Positions 45,219 through 56,964 of a DNA stretch of 64,000 nucleotides are shown here, piece after piece. Below the pieces are notes generated by a model. The model did no database searches, was not told the origin of the DNA, and saw nothing but the letters and a program-made list of their open reading frames with translations. The DNA is from Peptoniphilaceae bacterium AM52-5BH. Lineage in GTDB: Bacteria > Bacillota > Clostridia > Tissierellales > Peptoniphilaceae. The stretch lies in NCBI GenBank assembly GCA_027669155.1, contig JAQEDR010000010.1, positions 4,740 to 68,739 on the forward strand. The letters run 5' to 3'. Position 1 is the first letter of the stretch, and the number at the start of each line of letters is the position of its first letter. The position numbers and the translations under genes were made by a program.

Positions 45219-46523
45219 CTAACTACCAAAGAATACAAAAACTAAGAACAAGTTGATAGCTGTTATAATCCACGCCCAAACTAAACCTGTCTTCATAAAG
45301 TCCTTAACACTCACCTTAGAGTAGTTAAGTGCCCACAAGTTCCAAGATTGGGTAGGACAAGCCGCCAAGTTCATAGCTATAGTTGGTACATACATGAGTG
45401 TAAATAGAAATGGTGTCGAATAAGAACCAAGTGCATTTAATACTCCAACAGTAGCCGCTCCTGCTCCAAAGATTGTAAGAGGTCCCCTGAATAGACCTAG
45501 AGGAGCCATAATCATAAAGGCGATTGTCAAACCTAGCGTAGTTTTTGGCAAAATATCTCCTAGGATCGGATCAAAAAACGGTGCCGCTACTCCAGAAATC
45601 TTGTTAAACATAGGAAGTATAAACAAGAATCCCAATAGACCTGCTACATCTATTACACCATCGTAGAAGGTAGAGGATATGACCCTACTTGCTTCTGACC
45701 AGCTTTTGCCGATTTTCCCACAAACTACAAGGGCAAAGACAGATCCCACTATAAAGGCAGGTATGCTTGCCCAGGAGAATACTATAGATAAAAATGTAGG
45801 AATGATTGGAGTGATTAGGGCAATCGTTGGCACCTTTTCCATATCGCTTTCCTCATTTAAATCAATGTCCCAAGCCTTTTTCTTCCTTCTTTTCTTAGAA
45901 AAAATCTTCATATGAGTAAATAGCATAATAGCTACTAGAAGAAGATGAACAGCCATGGCAGCAAAGGCCCAGCTTATGTATTCTTGAGAGAAAGTCATAT
46001 CTTCAAAAATCGCTTGCATCTGTGAAAATAAAACTGGGTTAAGATACATACCACTTGCTACAGACATAAGATAACTAGTTACAGCCAAACGTTTTGGTAC
46101 TCCCAAAGATAAAAGGATTGGTAGAACTATAACTCCTATAGCAACTACTGCTCCTGCACCAAAGGTTGCTGTGAAAATAACTCCAGTAACTAGGGAAAGA
46201 AGAACAGTAACTATAAGTGGATCATCTCCTCCTAATTCAGTAACAGATTTGATAAGCTTTGAAGCAATCCCCGTATCAACTAGGATTTTACCAAACCAAG
46301 AACCAAAAATAACATTAACGGCGGTCGCTCCCCAAGATTCTGGTCCACCTTGTAGGATATCCTTCATCCCATCAGCCCAGCTGATCTTGCCGCCCCAAAT
46401 ACTAAGTCCTAGCCAAACGACAGCCATGACGAAAAATCCTGTCATAAGGTTTCCGCTCTTGGCAGCATAAATGGCAAGGCTTATATAGGTTATTATCAAA
46501 ATTATACCTATAAATAAGTCCAT
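45219..46523 (-). CDS. GntP-like/ion-transporter superfamily permease
   Basis: 434 residues with about twelve membrane helices. Typical of the group are WFGKILVDTGIASKLIKSVT and ATFGAGAVVAIGVIVLPILL in the first half, with a mirrored half after a cytoplasmic basic loop (KKRRKKKAWDIDLNEESD, near 215). It is the first gene of a four-gene operon behind a cre-like box. Substrate probably an organic acid or amide used by the hydantoinase and reductase. Confidence 0.75.
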   Translation of the reverse strand: MDLFIGIILIITYISLAIYAAKSGNLMTGFFVMAVVWLGLSIWGGKISWADGMKDILQGGPESWGATAVNVIFGSWFGKILVDTGIASKLIKSVTELGGDDPLIVTVLLSLVTGVIFTATFGAGAVVAIGVIVLPILLSLGVPKRLAVTSYLMSVASGMYLNPVLFSQMQAIFEDMTFSQEYISWAFAAMAVHLLLVAIMLFTHMKIFSKKRRKKKAWDIDLNEESDMEKVPTIALITPIIPTFLSIVFSWASIPAFIVGSVFALVVCGKIGKSWSEASRVISSTFYDGVIDVAGLLGFLFILPMFNKISGVAAPFFDPILGDILPKTTLGLTIAFMIMAPLGLFRGPLTIFGAGAATVGVLNALGSYSTPFLFTLMYVPTIAMNLAACPTQSWNLWALNYSKVSVKDFMKTGLVWAWIITAINLFLVFVFFGS

Positions 46524-46544
46524 AAATTTCCTCCATTGTAATAT

Positions 46545-46560
46545 TTGTAATCGCTTACAA
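46545..46560 (-). promoter_or_regulatory. cre-like operator at the permease operon promoter
   Basis: TTGTAATCGCTTACAA has perfect TTGTAA/TTACAA arms around TCGC and fits the CcpA cre consensus TGWAANCGNTNWCA. On the minus strand it lies just after TATAAT, over the transcription start. A LacI-type repressor such as CcpA or a local regulator is expected. Confidence 0.65.
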
Positions 46561-46734
46561 TTTTATTATAGACAATAATTCCTAGAAAGTCAACATTTTA
46601 ATCATAAAAATACTAATCCAAGCAAACATTTACTCTGATTAATGATTTATATTATTTCCTGTGGCATATTCCAAACTCAGACCTAATAGATCTCTTGAAG
46701 AGAAATCTATTATTACATCTGCCCTTTTTTATTT

Positions 46735-46881
46735 TTAAAAAGAATTATAGATTGGAAAATATCTGTCCTCTTCCTTTGCTGTAATGCCTGCCACTATTTC
46801 ATATTCACTACTTTTACTAAAAAGCTCTGCCATAGTCTCTTCCATGGCGCCAGTTGCCCCTACTAGAAGGATTTTAATCAT
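46735..46881 (-). pseudogene. dapB: dapB fragment (dihydrodipicolinate reductase N-terminus)
   Basis: It reads MIKILLVGATGAMEETMAEL, the N-terminal Rossmann start of DapB, with the last glycine of GxxGxMG already Glu, and continues to VAGIT... before a stop after 48 residues. The rest of the gene is missing. Its ATG overlaps the TGA of the dapA fragment. Positions 46561-46734 hold no gene. Confidence 0.75.
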
Positions 46882-47012
46882 AGAGCGCCTAGTTTCTTTA
46901 GTTCATATTCAAAAATCTCTGTTATCTCAATGTTTACTGGACTTAGGGGAAGTCTCATATAATTATCATAAATGCCTAGAAGTCTCATCGCTTCTTTTAC
47001 AGAAACTGGATT
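46878..47012 (-). pseudogene. dapA: dapA fragment (dihydrodipicolinate synthase C-terminus)
   Basis: Only the last 44 residues remain: NPVSVKEAMRLLGIYDNYMR, then LPLSPVNIEI and KLGAL. This is the typical DapA end. The 5' part is lost at about 47,013, exactly where the divergent aspartokinase fragment also begins. Confidence 0.75.
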
Positions 47013-47019
47013 TAATTAA

Positions 47020-47367
47020 TTTAACAACGAGCACATCTCTAGAGGAATCGACTCTTTGTCAATCCTTATTAGAAAAGAACATATCAAAAGCGAATCCGAA
47101 ATGCAAAGCCTAAAGAATGCAATAGACGAAAACTTTGCCTACAACAAGTTTGATATCAAGGATAATCTGGCCTCAATTGCTATAGTTGGCGAAGGACTTA
47201 CCAATGACATGACCCGAGCCCTTTATCTTATAAGTAAGTCCTTGAATGAAGAAGATATTAAAATCGAGTTTATCATCCAAGGAGCTTCCAACAACTCCCT
47301 ATTCCTCTTTGTAGACGAAAAAGACGAAAAACTTGCAACTGAGAAACTCTACTCTTATTTTATGTAA
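47020..47367 (+). pseudogene. Aspartokinase fragment (C-terminal ACT domains)
   Basis: An open stretch without proper start: SRGIDSLSILIRKEHIKSES then LASIAIVGEGLTNDMTRALY and IKIEFIIQGASNNSLFLFVD. These are the tandem ACT regulatory domains at the end of aspartokinase. The catalytic domain is gone. A TTG at 47056 gives a longer-looking reading frame but has no ribosome site. Confidence 0.8.
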
Positions 47368-47401
47368 AATTTACTTTATCACTTCCTATTATTTATACAA
47401 A

Positions 47402-47438
47402 AAGGATAGGCTCTGGATTTTAATCACCGCCTATCCTT
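47402..47438. terminator. Terminator between the aspartokinase fragment and the surface protein gene
   Basis: Perfect AAGGATAGGC/GCCTATCCTT stem; on the minus strand followed by TTTTTG. It closes the minus-strand surface protein gene. Confidence 0.7.
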
Positions 47439-47442
47439 AGTT

Positions 47443-48156
47443 TTATTTCTTCTTATTTATTTTTAGCCCCGCAAGTGATACAGTAAGAGCTGATAAGCTC
47501 AGGATGGCTGGACTTATTCCCGTCTTAGGATTTTTATCTGCCTTTGTATTTCCCTTATCGCTTGCTTCATTTATTTTCTCATCTTCTTTTTCCAACTTTC
47601 TCACTTCATAGATCTTATTAAATTGGGCAGGATATGAATTCATAACTATATCATTATGGCTAATCTCATACCTATCTCCCACACTTAGGTCCTTTTCAAA
47701 GTATTTCTTCGCTAGAGTATACAATTCTCCTTCAGATCCCTCTTTCTCAACTGTAACAGCTTCCTCATTTATTTCCTTAACTATAAATTTTTCAGAAATC
47801 TTATCTTGATCCTCTAAGTCACCGACTTCTTCTATTTTATAAATCTTAGAAAATTGTCCAGGATCTGACAACAAGTTAATCCCGTCACTAGTAATATTGA
47901 CCTCTTTGCCTATCGTTAGTTCAATATACTTAAAATCTTCCTTAGGGACTGAAACCAAATCTGAATCCTGTCCCTTTTTGTTAAGTATTACAGATTCATC
48001 TCCGATTTCTTTGATGACATAAGTTTCTTTTACCGCATCTTTAATATTTTCTTTGATTTCAGTTTGTCCTGCTTCAGTCTTTGCTGCAAGACTAGGATTT
48101 TTGTTTACCATAGCCAATGCGAGTATTAAACTTGTAATTATAATTTTCTTTTTCAT
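47443..48156 (-). CDS. Sortase-anchored surface protein with two repeats
   Basis: 237 residues: signal peptide (ITSLILALAMVNKNPSLAA), two related modules of about 68 residues (YVIKEIGDESVILNKKG ... GQFSKIYKIEEVG and FIVKEINEEAVTVEKEG ... AQFNKIYEVRKLE), and a C-terminal sorting signal NPKTG followed by a hydrophobic stretch and KINKKK. The repeats look like small beta-rich modules. NPKTG is an LPXTG-type variant, so class A-like sortase anchoring is likely. Function unknown. Confidence 0.75.
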   Translation of the reverse strand: MKKKIIITSLILALAMVNKNPSLAAKTEAGQTEIKENIKDAVKETYVIKEIGDESVILNKKGQDSDLVSVPKEDFKYIELTIGKEVNITSDGINLLSDPGQFSKIYKIEEVGDLEDQDKISEKFIVKEINEEAVTVEKEGSEGELYTLAKKYFEKDLSVGDRYEISHNDIVMNSYPAQFNKIYEVRKLEKEDEKINEASDKGNTKADKNPKTGISPAILSLSALTVSLAGLKINKKK

Positions 48157-48292
48157 AAGAGTCTCCTTTTATTTTATAATAACAAAAATAATGTTAAATT
48201 TGTATAAATTTTATAAAATAGAAAACCTCCTTCATAGCTTTTACTAATCAGGAGATTTAAAATTATACTAAGCTGAAATTTAGGGGAGGTTA

Positions 48293-49570
48293 TTATTCAG
48301 CTATTTCTTCGAGGTCTTCTTCGTTTGCTTCGCCTTCTTCTATCTTATCTTCTTTCTCATCTTCTGCCTTATCTTCAACTTCTACTGTTTCTTCAGCAGG
48401 AACTTCTTTTTCGGATGCTTCTTCATCTGAACCTTCCTTAGTCTCTTCTTCTGGAAGCTCTTCATCTACTTCATCTTCAGAAATTTCCTCATCAGTTTTT
48501 TCTTCAACTGGAACTTCTTCTACTTCTTCTGCTGGTTCTTCTACTACTAAGTTTGCCTTAGCTTTTTCGATTGCCTGAAGTAATTCCTCATAAGCTACAT
48601 TTGCCTCGTTCACAGTTGTTCTGTTGTTTCTAAAGATTCTATTAGCATCTGCAATTGCTCTATTCAATTCTCTAATTACAGAAGAATCAACCTTACCCTT
48701 TAGTTCAAAATCACGGACCTTCTTGGCTTCTTCGATATTTTTTCCAAGTGCTGCCTTATCTTTTGCGCTAGCAGTCTTATCTTCATCTGGAATTGAAGCT
48801 ACAGCTTCAGATATTTTTGCATTTAACTTATCTGTTGCTTCTTGTACTTGGCCTACTGTAGCTTGGTTATTTCTTCTAACTTCTACTGCAGTCTTTATTG
48901 CAGAATCTACGTCAGCGAGGGCTACAGAATCTAGTTTAAATCTCAATTCTCTATTTCTAACTTCCCTTGCATTCGCAATAGCCCTATCTAGTTTTTCTAG
49001 TGTGTAGTGGGTTCTTTTTGAATCCTCTGTTAGTTTTGGTACTTTTCTTGCCTTTTCTAAAGAATTGAGTAAGTCTTTGCTTGCCTTGTTCAATCCATCA
49101 GCGTTTTCGAAAATATCAGTAGCTTTTAGAAGAGCTCTTGTTACAGAAAAACCTATAATCACGTGTGCTTGTTGCTCACTATCTACTAGCTCAGTTGCAT
49201 CTGCTGTGATTGTTTCAGCTACATTGATTAGTAGGTTAATTCTTGGGATTACTTTCTCTCTTATCTCTCCCGCTCCGATGAGACCATTTTTAACAATTTT
49301 GCTTACAAAATCATAAGCATTCTTTAAAGATTTTAGCCAGTCTAGTTGGTTACCAGCAAGGCCACCTGCTATATTTTCAAGGCCTTTAATCAAATCACCT
49401 AGGTAATCTAATTTATCGATTGCCTGATCTTTTGCGCTTCCTTCTTCTGCTGCATAAGCAACGCTAGAAAGCTTTGAATCATCCTTTGCGATTGATCCTA
49501 GGCAAGGTACGACTGTGTTTGATAATAATGCAACTGACAATGTTGCTGCTAATAGTTGACTTTTTTTCAT
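48293..49570 (-). CDS. Secreted CAMP-factor-like protein with acidic tail
   Basis: 425 residues. A signal peptide (1-about 41, ending SSVAYA) is followed by an all-helical region (about 45-340). Its first part (IPRINLLINVAETITADATE, FSVTRALLKATDIFENADGL) resembles CAMP-factor pore-forming toxins. Its later part contains two or three repeats of the form AIxxAxEVRxxEL...ATVxxVxxAxxxL. The last 80 residues are almost all Glu/Asp/Val. A hairpin with AACCTCC/GGAGGTT arms (48226-48291 region) follows the stop. If it is a CAMP factor it would act as a co-haemolysin; this is family-based and not certain. Confidence 0.6.
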   Translation of the reverse strand: MKKSQLLAATLSVALLSNTVVPCLGSIAKDDSKLSSVAYAAEEGSAKDQAIDKLDYLGDLIKGLENIAGGLAGNQLDWLKSLKNAYDFVSKIVKNGLIGAGEIREKVIPRINLLINVAETITADATELVDSEQQAHVIIGFSVTRALLKATDIFENADGLNKASKDLLNSLEKARKVPKLTEDSKRTHYTLEKLDRAIANAREVRNRELRFKLDSVALADVDSAIKTAVEVRRNNQATVGQVQEATDKLNAKISEAVASIPDEDKTASAKDKAALGKNIEEAKKVRDFELKGKVDSSVIRELNRAIADANRIFRNNRTTVNEANVAYEELLQAIEKAKANLVVEEPAEEVEEVPVEEKTDEEISEDEVDEELPEEETKEGSDEEASEKEVPAEETVEVEDKAEDEKEDKIEEGEANEEDLEEIAE

Positions 49571-49759
49571 AGATAACTCCCTTGAATGTGTATTATTTTA
49601 TAAGTTCTGTTTTACTTTTTATCCGCTTAAATATGCTAATTAGATCATAGATGTATCAATAATTTTATATAATACTTCAAAATTTAGTAAATATTCTATA
49701 AATCCATAGGACCGACTCTGATTTAAAAATTTAGACAATCTCTATATTTTTATAGGCAA

Positions 49760-49918
49760 TTAGATAAGTGATACATCCTCTTTTACAAAAAACATATCTA
49801 TTATTATATCGTCTGGATCTAAATCAATTCCTGCTACTTTCCTATCTCTATTAATATTTGAGCTTAGAGATAACATTAATAAGAATACAAATAATATAGC
49901 TTTCTTGAATTTCATCAT
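49760..49918 (-). CDS. Small secreted-peptide precursor beside a PlcR/Rgg-like regulator
   Basis: 52 residues from ATG at 49918 (or the adjacent ATG at 49915) with a strong site AAGGAGG. It has a basic N-terminus and hydrophobic core (KFKKAILFVFLLMLSLSS), then a short acidic and hydrophobic mature part ending FFVKEDVSLI. It starts 72 bp after the regulator gene and has a TATTAT-like -10 without a good -35 (49920-49960 with an 8-bp ACCATGGT palindrome). The set-up matches RRNPP peptide signalling pairs. The 190 bp downstream (49571-49759) hold no gene. Confidence 0.6.
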   Translation of the reverse strand: MMKFKKAILFVFLLMLSLSSNINRDRKVAGIDLDPDDIIIDMFFVKEDVSLI

Positions 49919-49989
49919 CCCACCTCCTTGTTGTCTATATAATACCATGGTCATTTTATAAAATAAATACACATTTACGTGGTTGGATA

Positions 49990-50913
49990 TCAAAGATATT
50001 GTTTATAATTTACAAGTAAATTATCTATTTGTAATTTAATTTTTTCAGCTAATGGCTGTTCTGAAAAAATATTAGTCAAGGCTAAGCAATAATTAAAACT
50101 AAGCTTGGCTTCTTCCAATTGGTTAAGGCTTAAATGATTTACTCCTTTCAAATAATAAACCATATTTAGATATGGTACTTCCTTTAGCTTTTTCGCATTA
50201 TTAACAGCAGTATTACATAAGTCCAAAGACTCAATTATTTTACCCGCCCTATAGTAGTAGACGCCTACATTGTACGAAAAGAGGAAATAATCCTCTAAGG
50301 AGTATCTAAGATACTTACTAATTTCTAAGTTTATATCTTCATAAAGTTGATAATTACCAAACTTTTGTTCCGCTAAAGCTAATGCCAAAAGAATTCTTAG
50401 AGAAAAACTATCGTATTTATAGTTTTTAAATCTGTTGATAGTAAAACGATTTTCCAATGATGATAGGGCCTCTTCAAATTCTACTAGACTTATGCCAATA
50501 GTCTTTGTGGATTTTAGAGCCAAAATCCCCTTAAAATAATGCTTAGTCGCTTGAAACTCTTTTTCAAAATCTAAATCTGACTTTATATTAATATCATCGA
50601 GATTAGAAATTAATAGTCTTGCTTTATCGATTGATGAATTATTTAAGTGATAATTAATTTCTTTTCTCAAAGATAGGAGATTGTTATATTCGAAGCCACT
50701 AGAATTGATGATATCTTCAAGCTCGATCCCCAAACAATTACATATAGGTATCAGGGTAGAAAGCCTAGGGTCGTTTTCTCCCTTTTCTATTCGACGAATA
50801 GTCTCTTCAGAAACATAGACTTTTTCTGCAATTTCCTTCCTGCTAATACCCTTTGATTCCCTAATCTTTCTTAGATCAGAGCCAATAAAATTGTAATTAT
50901 CCTTTAAAATCAT
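49990..50913 (-). CDS. Helix-turn-helix/TPR regulator of the PlcR/Rgg (RRNPP) type
   Basis: 307 residues: XRE domain at 10-68 (SDLRKIRESKGISRKEIAEK, SEETIRRIEKGENDPRLSTL) and about 220 residues of TPR-like helix pairs (e.g. YNVGVYYYRAGKIIESLDLC, YYLKGVNHLSLNQLEEAKLS). This is the architecture of regulators that bind re-imported peptides. The adjacent small secreted-peptide gene supports that. The start at 50913 has only a weak ribosome site. The 180 bp upstream (50914-51093) hold no gene. Confidence 0.8.
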   Translation of the reverse strand: MILKDNYNFIGSDLRKIRESKGISRKEIAEKVYVSEETIRRIEKGENDPRLSTLIPICNCLGIELEDIINSSGFEYNNLLSLRKEINYHLNNSSIDKARLLISNLDDINIKSDLDFEKEFQATKHYFKGILALKSTKTIGISLVEFEEALSSLENRFTINRFKNYKYDSFSLRILLALALAEQKFGNYQLYEDINLEISKYLRYSLEDYFLFSYNVGVYYYRAGKIIESLDLCNTAVNNAKKLKEVPYLNMVYYLKGVNHLSLNQLEEAKLSFNYCLALTNIFSEQPLAEKIKLQIDNLLVNYKQYL

Positions 50914-51093
50914 ATATTTAATTCTTTCTCTAACATTATGTCTACTCCATCATATAAATATACCGATAATTGTTTCTAATATTAGCTAATAGTTTAATTT
51001 TTAATTAAATAATTAGTTTTTTTCTCCAATATAGGCTTTATATAGAGAAGTAAGCGCTTTGTCGACGCTATTTACTAATCAAATTTTCTATAT

Positions 51094-54201
<3,108 letters not shown>

Positions 54202-54256
54202 ATTACCACCTATTTTCTAAATATACTTTAAATCGGCTAAATTTAAAGCAAACAAA

Positions 54257-54280
54257 GAAAAAACCCTCATCCAATGAGGG
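54257..54280 (-). terminator. Terminator after ydbC
   Basis: CCCTCAT/ATGAGGG stem followed by TTTTTT on the minus strand, six bases after the stop codon. Confidence 0.85.
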
Positions 54281-54286
54281 AATTCT

Positions 54287-54508
54287 TTAATGAAATTCAT
54301 CAGCCAAAATATTTTTAAGAACTTCGGCCTCTTCTGTTGTAAGGGTTATGCCCTTGCTCATTCTTGTGTGATCTTCATTCCAATCACGAATGTCGTATTT
54401 TGGATCTCTTTCATTCCAAGAAACAAGGTTAAGCTCCTTGGTCCAACCCTTGGCATTGGTTGAAAGAACGCCAAGATTTTCAACTATATCATATTTAATT
54501 CCCGCCAT
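54287..54508 (-). CDS. YdbC/PC4-like DNA-binding protein
   Basis: 73 residues of the YdbC family: IKYDIVENLGVLSTNAKGWT, NLVSWNERDPKYDIRDWNED, then GITLTTEEAEVLKNIL. These are PC4-fold proteins that bind single-stranded DNA. ATG at 54508 is set by GGAG; four residues upstream are excluded. It is monocistronic. Confidence 0.88.
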   Translation of the reverse strand: MAGIKYDIVENLGVLSTNAKGWTKELNLVSWNERDPKYDIRDWNEDHTRMSKGITLTTEEAEVLKNILADEFH

Positions 54509-54625
54509 ATTTATCTCCAATCTATAATATTTTCTAATTAATACTCTTGTATTATTTTATAGTATTCTTACTTTTATTCAAGTCTTATCTGAGATCTTGG
54601 CTTTAATCTAATATGATAACTTACT

Positions 54626-55720
54626 TTAAATTCTCCTAGATTTTAATAATCTATTTACCTCTTTTTGGATTACATCATAATCGTATCCAGCATATTCCAA
54701 TCTTTTCCTTCTAATATTACCATTGCCCCACTTGCCGGCTATTACTTCTTCTGCTACTTTGACGAAGCCTTTGGAAGATACTCCCGTCATTATTAGTGGG
54801 TAGTCTCTGTAGAGGATGTTTTTATCCAAATCCCCCTTGTAGCCATAGACTCCTCCCTTGGATGAATATTGCCAAGAATCGTAATGGCTATCCTTGTATT
54901 TTGGATAAGGGGCATCCTTTTTCCATTCCGCTATCCAAAACTCATTCTCATCCCTTACTTCCTTAGTCAAGTATTTATTGGCAAACCATGGATAAGAATA
55001 GATTCCTGCTACATAGCCATTTCGCCTGATAGCCTTGGTAAAGGCATCCGCTACGGCAGTAATATCTTTTTTGCTAGCCTTAGCCTGTCTGTCATTATCC
55101 TCTATGTCTATATAAATTGGTAGGGAAACTTTTTTATTTCTTACTATATCTAGGACGTAGTTTGCTTCTTCTATGGCTTCATTTTCATTTATCGCCCTTG
55201 AATAATGATAGAAGCCCAGAGGTATATCTCTTCTATTAAGCTCGGCATAATGAGTTTCTATTTTCTTATCTTTACTTAAGCTCTTATCCTTTTGTCTAAT
55301 AGATGTCCTAAGGATTGCTCCATCTATGGAGTTTGCAAGTTTATCATAGTCAATATTCTTAGGATTTTGATACTCACTCATATCAACTACCTTCTCATAG
55401 ACGGCAACTTTTGGATAGATATCAGACTCATCTAAGCTATTTTGAGCTTCTGGATTTAATTCTTCCACGATCTTATCAACTTCCTCTTCACTAACTATTA
55501 TTTCTTCATCCTTATTGTCTTCTTCTTTTGGCTTTTCTATATTGGAATTTGCATTTCCACTATTTCCATTTTCTATATTTTCCTTAGGTCTTTCCACTTC
55601 TTCAAAGATCTCATCTATATTAGAATCATCATACATTACAATTTCAGCAGCATAGGCTATATCTGGGACTAGAAGGGCCAAGGCTAAGGCAGATCCTACA
55701 AGTTTTTTATTAATTCTCAT
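54626..55720 (-). CDS. Secreted GH25 lysozyme with CW_7-like wall-binding domain
   Basis: About 364 residues. After a signal peptide (GSALALALLVPDIAYA) an acidic linker leads to a GH25 domain (about 110-310) with KVVDMSEYQNPKNIDYDKLA and the catalytic IYIDIED. The C-terminal 55 residues (EEVIAGKWGNGNIRRKRLEY, then AGYDYDVIQKEVNRLLKSR) match a CW_7 cell-wall-binding repeat. It is a muramidase for wall turnover or competition. ATG at 55720 is preferred because of AAAGAGG; an ATG five codons upstream is less likely. Confidence 0.88.
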   Translation of the reverse strand: MRINKKLVGSALALALLVPDIAYAAEIVMYDDSNIDEIFEEVERPKENIENGNSGNANSNIEKPKEEDNKDEEIIVSEEEVDKIVEELNPEAQNSLDESDIYPKVAVYEKVVDMSEYQNPKNIDYDKLANSIDGAILRTSIRQKDKSLSKDKKIETHYAELNRRDIPLGFYHYSRAINENEAIEEANYVLDIVRNKKVSLPIYIDIEDNDRQAKASKKDITAVADAFTKAIRRNGYVAGIYSYPWFANKYLTKEVRDENEFWIAEWKKDAPYPKYKDSHYDSWQYSSKGGVYGYKGDLDKNILYRDYPLIMTGVSSKGFVKVAEEVIAGKWGNGNIRRKRLEYAGYDYDVIQKEVNRLLKSRRI

Positions 55721-55733
55721 ACATCCTCTTTTC

Positions 55734-55807
55734 ATTTCTTTACTTAAGTAAATAATATCATATTAGAAGATTTCTAACAAGAAAAAGAGGATATTTCTAT
55801 CCCCTTT
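55734..55807. repeat. Direct repeat, copy 1 (terminator plus promoter of the GH25 gene)
   Basis: About 73 bp nearly identical to 59990-60062. Read on the minus strand it has a GGGGATA/TATCCTC hairpin with T-run, then TTGTTA and TATTAT 17 bp apart, and the GH25 start. The copies bracket the IS30-copper segment. Confidence 0.8.
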
Positions 55808-56032
55808 ACTCTACTCAAATGTTACATCAAAAAAATCTGGAATTTGTGTTGATAATATATCTCTTGTGTATTTTGTATCTACGCATCTATCGAGCACATA
55901 TTTGATATCATCTCACCATAAAAGAGTTAATTTGGGTAGAGTAATACTATAAATCTGGAGAAAAGTTATAAATATAGCAAAATACTTATAAATAGCAAGA
56001 CGAACCATATATAATGTAATAAATTAGCTAAA
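55808..56032 (-). other. Gene remnant between repeat copy 1 and the IS30 fragment
   Basis: On the minus strand 55815-55912 is open and coding-like (VLDRCVDTKYTRDILSTQIP in the middle) and ends in TAG just before the repeat, with an in-frame stop upstream. Probably the tail of a lost gene; family not recognised. Nothing else is seen here. Confidence 0.35.
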
Positions 56033-56832
56033 AAAGGTTTAAGTATACAAGACTACCATGGAAACCACAATAAAAATAAGTCTAAATATGAAGCCAAAAC
56101 CAAACAATTAAGCGGTAAAGAATATGATTATGTTCTTGATAAATTAAGTAAAGAATGAACTCCTGATGTAATATTAGGCAGAGGTGAAATAAAACTATCA
56201 ATGAGTTCAAGAACACTTTACAGAAGGTTCAAAGATGGAACTTTGGAAGCAAAGCTTCTACCAATGAAGGGTAAAAGAAAAAAGAATGGTAGTTTTGAAA
56301 AAAGAGGAAAACAAGCCTTTAAAAGAAGCATCCATGATAGAAAAAATACTATCCAAACTTCTCGACTGAATTTGGTTACTTTGAGGGAGATACAATTGTA
56401 GGGAAAGATCATAAAAGTTGTTTAATAACCCTAGTTGAGAAAGAATCCAAGGCAATAGTAACCTAAAGCAAAAAATAGGACAGCTAAAAGTATCGAAGAA
56501 AGATTATATAAATGGTTAGAACAAATGCCAATAAAATTGGTAAAATCAATAACATTTGACTTTAGTAAAGAATTTCCAAATTGGAAAAATATATGTAATA
56601 AGCATGATATATCAATATTCTTCGCAGATTCAGACTGCCCAAGTCAAAGGGGTTAAATGAAAATTCGAATGGGTTATTAAGAAAAGATGGATTAACAAAA
56701 CAAACGGACTTTATGCTAAAAAGAGAAGAGGATATTGTTTCTATAGCTAGCTACAGAAACAATATCCCAAGAAAGTCTTTGAACTACAAAACACCGTTAG
56801 AAGAATTTATGAATTTAGTGTATTCTGTCTAG
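56033..56832 (+). pseudogene. Degraded IS30-family transposase
   Basis: Fragments of an IS30 transposase appear in shifting frames: YHGNHNKNKSKYEAK, a TGA where Trp is expected (56157), PDVILGRGEIKLSMSSRTLY, FGYFEGDTIVGKDHKS after a frameshift near 56,345, then FFADSDCPSQRG and, after another shift, LNENSNGLLRKDGL and IPRKSLNYKTPLEEF. The DDE-type catalytic region is broken by at least three mutations. Terminal inverted repeats were not identified. Confidence 0.8.
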
Positions 56833-56964
56833 GTTAATTTGACAATTGAAAGAATAAAAAGAAAGAGATGATTTCCAGGGTACTTACATCTCTTCCTTTC
56901 TTGTAAAACTATCGATTATTTATAATTTAAGGGTTTTTAAACATTCTATATACTAACAATCATT

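Noticed and set aside
47056..47367. Apparent intact small gene with TTG start
   Set aside because: No ribosome site, open frame continues upstream without start, and the sequence is clearly the C-terminal ACT part of aspartokinase.
49919..49993. Longer 77-residue start of the small secreted-peptide gene
   Set aside because: The extra codons overlap the regulator's stop and promoter region and lack a ribosome site; AAGGAGG points to ATG at 49918/49915.
56201..56401. Short plus-strand reading frame as a separate gene
   Set aside because: It is a fragment of the frameshifted IS30 transposase.
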